Below, piece by piece: positions 14,113-19,359 of a stretch of 19,359 bases of DNA. A program made the translations under genes and the position numbers. Origin of the DNA: Candidatus Omnitrophota bacterium (GTDB lineage Bacteria; Omnitrophota; Gorgyraeia; B26-G9); assembly GCA_022013205.1 (NCBI GenBank), contig JAKLQT010000040.1:1-19359 (forward strand). The letters are read 5' to 3'. The first letter of the stretch is position 1. Each line of letters begins with the position of its first letter. The notes under the pieces are model-generated. The model was not told where the DNA came from. It ran no database searches and saw only the letters and a program-made list of their open reading frames with translations.

Positions 14113-14355
14113 AATTGCTTTATGCTAAATAAAAAGGTTCTTTTTAAAGCTGCTGTGTTCTCCGCCTGATTTGCTTCGCAAATCAAAACGGCTGGGGCTG
14201 CGAAAATCGCCTATAACCGGCGATAAAAGTCATTGCCGAAGGCGATTTTCTTGATGCTGTTTTGCGTGAATTTTGAGCTTAATCTCTTGACCTTATAAGT
14301 CTTAGGATGTAGAATAAGTATAATTAATTTAATGCTTAAACATGGAGAAAAATAA
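14113..14355. repeat. Spacer with two inverted repeats
   Basis: A perfect hairpin GATTTGC-TTC-GCAAATC lies at 14168-14184. A 10-bp inverted repeat GAAAATCGCC (14202-14211) / GGCGATTTTC (14241-14250) encloses a further GGCGAT that could pair alternatively with the left arm. Neither is followed by a T run. No gene is visible. Confidence 0.5.
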
Positions 14356-15030
14356 ATGAGCGAGGAAAGAGAAAGTCTTAAAGTTTCAGGTGAAGCAACT
14401 TATATGGTTGAAGGCAGTATTTCTCCGCCGGTTTCTGTGATGCTGAGTGAAATCGGAGTTAATGGGATCAAATTTGTTACCACAGAAAAACTACAGAATA
14501 ACCTTGTTCTTGATATGATGATAAAAGTATCTGATGATTCAGACCCGATCCCGGCAAAAGGTAAGGTTGTTTGGCAGGGACAAGGCTTATCTAGGTTTTT
14601 GCTTGATACTAATATAGAATTTACGCGTATTGACCCCAAGGGCAAGAGTAGAATAGCCAGCTTTATTAACGACTCTGTAAAGAACATTAAAGCCGGTAGA
14701 TTAAATGTTCGCTGTCCTATGACTGTAGAAACAACCTACAGGCTGTTTGTTACTCCTTATGTTCAGAAGAGATGCGAGAGTGGAGATATCGGACTAGAAG
14801 GCATGAGGCTATTGGTTGAAGAGAATATTGAAGTAGGCAGCGATATGAAAATAAGATTTGATTTGCCTCACGGATGGGGGGTAGTTACAGTTAGCGCTAC
14901 TGTTGCTTGGAAGGGTAAACCTATGGATAGGATTATTCCGATAGGTGTGAAATTTATTGATATTCAAAATGAGGCTAAAAAAAGAATACTTCATTATATA
15001 GATTATACGTTATCTCAGCAATCCGGCTAG
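14356..15030 (+). CDS. Double PilZ-domain protein 1
   Basis: The 224-residue soluble protein contains two PilZ-like domains, about 5-105 and 112-220. PilZ domains bind cyclic di-GMP through an RxxxR motif and a following D/NxSxxG motif. The second domain has RLNVR (115-119) and DIGLEG (144-149), with Gly replacing the usual Ser. The first has SEIGVNG and only an approximate arginine motif (RESLK), so c-di-GMP binding by it is doubtful. GGAG at 14344-14347 supports the ATG. The next gene is a paralogue of the same length 66 nt downstream, so this is a tandem duplication. The target process (surface behaviour, polysaccharide or motility) cannot be told from this window. Confidence 0.8.
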   Translation: MSEERESLKVSGEATYMVEGSISPPVSVMLSEIGVNGIKFVTTEKLQNNLVLDMMIKVSDDSDPIPAKGKVVWQGQGLSRFLLDTNIEFTRIDPKGKSRIASFINDSVKNIKAGRLNVRCPMTVETTYRLFVTPYVQKRCESGDIGLEGMRLLVEENIEVGSDMKIRFDLPHGWGVVTVSATVAWKGKPMDRIIPIGVKFIDIQNEAKKRILHYIDYTLSQQSG

Positions 15031-15096
15031 AATAATCTGAATTTAATAGATCTGCCTTTTTTGAAATATTGAATAATTTTAGGACTTGTAAATATT

Positions 15097-15771
15097 ATGT
15101 TGGGAAGAAGGTCACGGATAAGTTTATCTATATCAGGGGAGGCGACTTATAAAATAATCGGCTTTCCGTTGTCGCATGTAGATGTTATAGTTAGAGAAAT
15201 AAGTAAAAACGGGCTGAAATTCGTTACTTCTAATGCAATCGAACAGGGCACTTTGATAGAGCTTAGCATTAAGCTAACCAGCATATCTGAGCCGATACAA
15301 GCTGTTGCAAAGGTGCTCTGGCAAAGAAAGCTCTCATCACGGTTCCTTCTTGATACCTGTGTTAAATTTATTGAGATCAATGACAAGAATTCTAACAAGC
15401 TGGTTAGGTATATCTATGAATACGCTGCTTCATCTGTTATCAGCAGAGAATATGTGCGCTGCTCATTAATAACGGAGGTAAATTTCTTTGATCTTAATGC
15501 TGAGAATATCAAAGGTAAATGCTTAAGCGCCGATATTGGCGTAAAGGGAATGAAACTGCTTGTGCAGGATATGCTTGATGTAGGAAGAGAACTTATGTTG
15601 AATTTTAATTTACTTGACGGTAATCCGGAACCCTTAAACCTGAATGGCAAGGTAGCTTGGGCCAGAAAAGGGGCAAATAATGTTTTGGGAGTGTGTTTTA
15701 AAAAGCTGTCTGAGAGCGACCTCAATAGAATAGTTAGATATGTTGAAGCGAAATTATCTCAAAAAAGTTGA
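15097..15771 (+). CDS. Double PilZ-domain protein 2 (paralogue)
   Basis: This 224-residue protein has the same length and layout as the preceding gene and shares the segments SGEATY, EI(G/S)xNG(I/L)KFVT, SRFLLDT and SADIG-x-x-GM near equal positions. The first domain has RRSRI at the start and REISKNG (33-39), close to the canonical motif with its Ser intact. The second has REYVR (117-121) and DIGVKG (146-151) with Ser replaced. The pair probably arose by duplication of a gene that already had two domains. The ribosome binding site is weak (AGGA at about 15081), so expression may depend on read-through from the upstream gene. Confidence 0.78.
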   Translation: MLGRRSRISLSISGEATYKIIGFPLSHVDVIVREISKNGLKFVTSNAIEQGTLIELSIKLTSISEPIQAVAKVLWQRKLSSRFLLDTCVKFIEINDKNSNKLVRYIYEYAASSVISREYVRCSLITEVNFFDLNAENIKGKCLSADIGVKGMKLLVQDMLDVGRELMLNFNLLDGNPEPLNLNGKVAWARKGANNVLGVCFKKLSESDLNRIVRYVEAKLSQKS

Positions 15772-15776
15772 AACTG

Positions 15777-15805
15777 TTGACTTCTCAGAATATAAATAGT
15801 AAGAT
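15777..15805 (+). promoter_or_regulatory. Candidate promoter for the citrate synthase operon
   Basis: TTGACT (15777-15782) and TAAGAT (15800-15805) are separated by 17 bp and begin six bases after the PilZ stop codon. It would give a leader of about 110 nt before the start codon at 15923. Confidence 0.45.
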
Positions 15806-15853
15806 TGTATACCGTAATGGATTGAAATCAAAGTAATTATGGAAGCCATGGAT

Positions 15854-15880
15854 GGGAGGGAATGCCCCTCTTTTTTATTT
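15854..15880 (+). terminator. Weak terminator or attenuator before citrate synthase
   Basis: GAGGG (15856-15860) pairs with CCCTC (15866-15870) and extends by G-U pairs, followed directly by TTTTTTATTTTATTT. It may end the PilZ transcript. It also lies inside the predicted citrate synthase leader, where it could act as an attenuator. Confidence 0.5.
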
Positions 15881-15922
15881 TATTTATAAGAAAAAAGCAA
15901 TATTATTATGGAGGAGACAACA

Positions 15923-17332
15923 ATGCATGAGAATACAAGTGAAATAACCGATATAATTTTAAATGCCAAAGAAAGGGCAATTAAGGAAACCAGCCGCGAG
16001 CCTGAACCTGAGCTTACCAAGCCAATAAACTGGCCTGTTGAATGTGTGGTTGGCCCAGGGCTTGAAGGCGCGATCGCCTGCGAGACAAGGATCGGATATG
16101 TTAACGGATCAAAAGGGTGGCTGATCTATCGCGGGTATAATATTTTTGATTTATGCGCTTACGCGACTTTTGAAGAAGTAAGCTATCTGCTTATGTATGG
16201 ATACCTGCCTTCAAATACACAGTTGGCAGCATTTAAGAAAAAGCTTGTTGAATACCGCTCTACGCATCAGACAAAAAGATTGCTGATGAGTTTTCCTATT
16301 GAAAAAATGAAGCCCATGGCGGCATTGCGCCTTGGGACAAACCTGATGCGCCAGGAATTTACTGATGTTGACAGTGATAATTACTTATCTAATGTGGTAA
16401 GGATAATCGCGGCTGATGAGGATTCAATCCCCATGGAAACAAAACCCAGGGGAGAAGAGCACGCTATTTATGAGTTCAAGCGCCAGCAGAGAGAGCATAT
16501 GATTAAAGAAGATCTTAAGCATGCTACAGGATTTGAATCTTGTTTTCACTTGCTTTCAGGAGTAGCATCTCTAACCGGTGCTATTGCCCGGCTGCGCTGC
16601 GGTAAAATGCCGGTAGAGCATGACCCTGATCTTAGCTTTGCGGGAAACCTTATCTTTACTATGACAGGTAAAAAACCTACGGCAATAGAAGAAAGGATTA
16701 TGGATGTATCTTTGATCCTGCATGCGGATCACGGCATGAATGCAAGTACATTTGCAGCTATGGTTGTGGCTTCAACATTGTCGGATGTCTACCTTTCCGT
16801 GGGAGCAGGTATCGCGGCATTACAGGGGCCGCTGCATGGAGGCGCTAACGAAAGAGTCATTGAAATGCTGCAGGAAATAGGCAATGAAGAAAATGTACCT
16901 GCATGGTTTGAGAAAAAACACGTTAAAAAGGAGAAGATAATGGGTTTTGGGCACAGGGTTTATAAATCTTATGACCCGCGAGCCCTTGTTTTGGGGCCCC
17001 TGGCTAAATATATGACCAAAGAGAACAAAGAAAGTAAACGTTTATATAAAATCGCAAAAGCCTTGGAAAAAGAAGTAGTAAAGACATTAGGGGCTCAGAA
17101 GAGGATCTTTCCTAATGTTGATTTTTACTCTGGCATTGTATATTCAAGCATGGGGATAGAGGCGGATTTCTTCACGCCGCTTTTTGCCGTGAGCCGGGTT
17201 GCCGGATGGACAGCGCGTGTGCAGGAATACCTGCGTAATAACCGAATTTTCAGGCCGCGTGCCATGTACGTTGGGCCGTATGACAAAGAGTTCACCTTTA
17301 TCGAAAATCGGGGCCGCAACATTAAAACTTAA
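15923..17332 (+). CDS. gltA: Citrate synthase
   Basis: It condenses acetyl-CoA with oxaloacetate to citrate in the cytoplasm. The 469-residue protein carries LILHADHGMNAST (264-276), GPLHGGANE (302-310), GFGHRVY (341-347) and PNVDFYSG (397-404), which together supply the catalytic His, His and Asp. FTPLFAVSRVAGW (417-429) follows. The chain is longer than the usual 370-430 residues, with a charged N-terminal extension and an insert around 165-205 rich in Glu, Lys and Arg. An ATG at 15908 also opens the frame. GGAGGAG at 15910-15916 lies six bases before the ATG at 15923, which is therefore the better start. It is the first gene of a likely operon with yjbQ, 25 bases downstream. Confidence 0.95.
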   Translation: MHENTSEITDIILNAKERAIKETSREPEPELTKPINWPVECVVGPGLEGAIACETRIGYVNGSKGWLIYRGYNIFDLCAYATFEEVSYLLMYGYLPSNTQLAAFKKKLVEYRSTHQTKRLLMSFPIEKMKPMAALRLGTNLMRQEFTDVDSDNYLSNVVRIIAADEDSIPMETKPRGEEHAIYEFKRQQREHMIKEDLKHATGFESCFHLLSGVASLTGAIARLRCGKMPVEHDPDLSFAGNLIFTMTGKKPTAIEERIMDVSLILHADHGMNASTFAAMVVASTLSDVYLSVGAGIAALQGPLHGGANERVIEMLQEIGNEENVPAWFEKKHVKKEKIMGFGHRVYKSYDPRALVLGPLAKYMTKENKESKRLYKIAKALEKEVVKTLGAQKRIFPNVDFYSGIVYSSMGIEADFFTPLFAVSRVAGWTARVQEYLRNNRIFRPRAMYVGPYDKEFTFIENRGRNIKT

Positions 17333-17357
17333 ATTTTTCAAATTTAAAGGGCAAATC

Positions 17358-17774
17358 ATGAAAAGCTTTACTGAGCAGCTTTGGTTTGAAACGCCTACAA
17401 GGCGGGCTTATATAAACATTACTCCCGAGGTTGAGACAGTTCTTAAAAAGAGCGGCATAAAAGAAGGATTATGCCTTGTAAATGCCATGCATATTACCGC
17501 AAGTGTATTTATAAATGATGATGAGAGGGGATTGCATCATGATTTTGATAAATGGCTTGAGAAACTGGCCCCATACCAGCCTACTTCCCAGTATCGGCAT
17601 AATAACGGAGAAGATAACGCGGATGCCCATTTAAAACGCAGTGTAATGGGCAGAGAGGCCGTAGTTGCTGTCACAAAAGGTAAATTTGATTTCGGCCCCT
17701 GGGAGCAGATTTTTTACGGTGAATTTGACGGAAAAAGAAAAAAAAGAGTGCTGGTTAAAATAATTGGAGAATAG
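17358..17774 (+). CDS. yjbQ: YjbQ / UPF0047 family protein
   Basis: The 138-residue protein matches the UPF0047 pattern throughout: HITASVFINDDERGLHHD (45-62), YRHNNGEDNADAHLKR (79-94), GREAVVAVTKGKFDFGPWEQI (98-118), then GEFDGKRKKRVLVKIIGE to the end. The conserved His and Asp residues suggest a metal or phosphate site. Some members are annotated as having thiamin-phosphate-synthase-like activity in vitro, but the physiological role is unsettled. The frame extends far upstream inside gltA. AAAGGG just before ATG 17358 and the family start fix the true beginning. It is co-directional with gltA and the LpoB-like gene. Confidence 0.92.
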   Translation: MKSFTEQLWFETPTRRAYINITPEVETVLKKSGIKEGLCLVNAMHITASVFINDDERGLHHDFDKWLEKLAPYQPTSQYRHNNGEDNADAHLKRSVMGREAVVAVTKGKFDFGPWEQIFYGEFDGKRKKRVLVKIIGE

Positions 17775-17820
17775 CCGGTTTAGTGTGTAGATTTAGTACA
17801 AATGAAAAGGAGGGAATAAT

Positions 17821-18432
17821 ATGTTTAAGAATAAAATTTTTTTATTATCAGCAGTATTTATTCTAACAGCGTTTCTTTGCGGATGCGGGGCAAGGTCAGT
17901 AAAAAGATTGGAAACGGAAAAAGTTGTGGATATCAGCGGCCGCTGGAATGATACGGATTCACGCCTGGTTTCAGAGGAAATGATCAAGGATTGCCTGGCG
18001 CGGCCATGGATAAATAAGTTTGATGAAAAAAACAAAAAGGAGCCTGTGGTTATTGTCGGAACGATAGTAAATCGCAGCCATGAGCATATAGATTCCCAAT
18101 TATTTACTAAAGACCTGGAAAAAGCGTTTATTAATTCCGCGCAGGTCAAGATTGTCGCTTCAAAGCAAGAGCGGGAGGAAGTCAGGGAAGAACGCACAGC
18201 GCAGCAGGAAGGGCTTACCGATGAGCAAACTATAAAAGAATTCGGTAAGGAGACCGGCGCGGACTTCATGCTCGAGGGAAGCATAAATTCCGTTAAGGAT
18301 GAAATAAAAGGTAAGTATGTGATTTTATATCAGGTGAACCTGGAGCTTATTGATCTTACTAATAACCAGAAAACATGGATCGGACAGCGCAAGATAAAAA
18401 AATATGTTAAAAAAAGTAAGTTTTCTTTATAA
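17821..18432 (+). CDS. LpoB-like lipoprotein (penicillin-binding protein activator)
   Basis: The 203-residue protein has a lipoprotein signal (MFKNK, hydrophobic run, lipobox LCGC with Cys22 as the acylated residue). The mature part begins with VDISGRWNDTDSRLVSEEMI and continues EPVVIVGTIVNRSHEHID, then a central helix, GADFMLEGSI and YQVNLELIDLTNNQKTWIGQRKIKKYV. These are the hallmarks of the LpoB/COG3417 family, which reaches from the outer membrane to stimulate class A penicillin-binding proteins in E. coli. AAGGAGGG at 17807-17814, six bases before ATG, is a strong ribosome binding site. The next gene is a lipoprotein of the COG3014 type, a recurrent partner. The bound partner in this organism is inferred only by family. 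Confidence 0.88.
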   Translation: MFKNKIFLLSAVFILTAFLCGCGARSVKRLETEKVVDISGRWNDTDSRLVSEEMIKDCLARPWINKFDEKNKKEPVVIVGTIVNRSHEHIDSQLFTKDLEKAFINSAQVKIVASKQEREEVREERTAQQEGLTDEQTIKEFGKETGADFMLEGSINSVKDEIKGKYVILYQVNLELIDLTNNQKTWIGQRKIKKYVKKSKFSL

Positions 18433-18457
18433 AATCCAAACACGGATAAAAAAAAAT

Positions 18458-19359
18458 ATGCCGAAAAAAAAGATCAAACTAAGAAATAAAATGTTTATAC
18501 GGGCGATAGAGCTTCTATCGCTCGTATTTTTAACAACATCATGCGCCTCTTTTCCAAAAAGCCAGCCTCAAATAGAGGCGCTGCTTATAAGTAATAATTA
18601 TGAACAAGCGCTGCAGATTCTCACTCAGGGTAAAAACGCCTACGGGACAAATAACGAATTGTTATATTTGCTTGATAAGGGGTTCCTGGAGCATTTAAAC
18701 AGCGATTACAGCCAAAGCATTGAAACCCTTGCCAAGGCGCAAATGAAGTTCGATGAGCTTTACACAGAGTCCATAGGCAAGATCGCGGCTACATGGGTAT
18801 TTAATGATTATTCGGCTGCTTATCACGGGGAGGATTTTGAGCATGTGTTTATAAATGTTTTTCAGGCGTTGAACTACATAATGCTTGGGAAGTATGAGGA
18901 TGCAATAGTTGAGGCTCGGGATGTTGACTCGAAACTAAACGCGATTAATACCCAATATAAGGCAGATCAAAAGAATGTTTATAAGGAAGACGCGTTTATC
19001 CGTATGCTTATGGGTATCCTTTATGAGGCCGGCAATTCGCGTGAGGATATAAATGACGCTTATATTTCATATGCAAAAGCCGCGGAAATTTATGAGGAGG
19101 ATTACAATAAAAATTACGGCTTAACAGCCCCTGAGATACTAAAAGAGAATATTTTAACTACAGCCAGGGAAATGGGCAGGAGGGAGTTCAATAAGGCAAA
19201 GGAAAATTATGCTGATACTCAGCTGATAACCTTGCAGGAAAAGAGAAAAACGTCCGAGGTCTATCTTATCCATTATAACGGTATTTCGCCTGTTAAAATT
19301 GAGGATTCCGTAACTATCCCGACGCTTGAGGGCAATATCGTAAAGGTTGCTTTTCCAAA
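18458..19359 (+). CDS. COG3014-like repeat lipoprotein, 3' truncated by window end
   Basis: An open frame of 300 codons runs from ATG 18458 off the right edge. The first 30 residues hold a basic start, a hydrophobic stretch and a cysteine in LTTSCAS, an acceptable lipobox. The rest is helical, with TPR-like units such as NYEQALQILTQGKNAYG, NYIMLGKYEDAIVEARDVDSKLN and DAYISYAKAAEIYEEDY. Composition and position directly after the LpoB-like gene fit the COG3014 family, whose function is not established. An internal ATG at 18491 is an alternative start; neither has a good ribosome binding site. The gene is probably in the operon with the LpoB-like gene 25 bases upstream. Confidence 0.75.
   Translation, partial: MPKKKIKLRNKMFIRAIELLSLVFLTTSCASFPKSQPQIEALLISNNYEQALQILTQGKNAYGTNNELLYLLDKGFLEHLNSDYSQSIETLAKAQMKFDELYTESIGKIAATWVFNDYSAAYHGEDFEHVFINVFQALNYIMLGKYEDAIVEARDVDSKLNAINTQYKADQKNVYKEDAFIRMLMGILYEAGNSREDINDAYISYAKAAEIYEEDYNKNYGLTAPEILKENILTTAREMGRREFNKAKENYADTQLITLQEKRKTSEVYLIHYNGISPVKIEDSVTIPTLEGNIVKVAFP

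Noticed and set aside
17199..17774. Longer yjbQ starting inside gltA
   Set aside because: The extra 53 residues are out-of-frame gltA sequence. The UPF0047 family start and a ribosome binding site support 17358.
1..19359. CRISPR array, toxin-antitoxin pair, restriction or phage defence module
   Set aside because: No regularly spaced repeats and no nuclease, methylase or toxin motif were found. The lone HTH protein has no partner.

Overview
The window comes from a Gram-negative bacterium. It encodes lipoproteins, a predicted outer-membrane beta-barrel, PilZ proteins and an LpoB-like activator of penicillin-binding proteins. The mix of AT-rich secreted orphan proteins, decayed mobile-element debris and a citrate synthase / YjbQ / LpoB / COG3014 cluster resembles uncultured lineages such as Omnitrophota. 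That placement is an inference from gene style, not from a marker gene.

Positions 1-5956 are tidy and conserved. They hold the tail of a membrane protein and a double-ACT-domain protein with its own consensus promoter. Next comes a riboflavin operon: promoter, FMN riboswitch with a terminator-type expression platform, ribBA, ribH, nusB, a PHP-family phosphoesterase, ribD and ribE. Together these encode every riboflavin step from GTP and ribulose-5-phosphate except the dephosphorylation of the pyrimidine intermediate. The PHP enzyme is an untested candidate for that step.

Positions 5957-12926 are an accessory, partly decayed region. A tRNA-Pro(CGG) gene is preceded by a degenerate tandem copy of its own 5' half. 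Around it lie inverted repeats, dispersed short repeats, a candidate small inverted-repeat element and the 3' end of a group II intron fused to a YkgJ-type gene fragment. Three secreted-protein genes sit among them: a truncated methyltransferase with a signal peptide, a PQQ-type beta-propeller split by an in-frame TAA, and a 545-residue exported protein of unknown family.

Positions 12927-19359 return to orderly genes. A strong promoter drives a predicted outer-membrane protein, followed by a small HTH protein. Two paralogous double-PilZ proteins come next, then a likely operon of citrate synthase, YjbQ (UPF0047), LpoB-like lipoprotein and a COG3014-like lipoprotein that runs off the window end. 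No CRISPR array, rRNA or intact transposase was seen.
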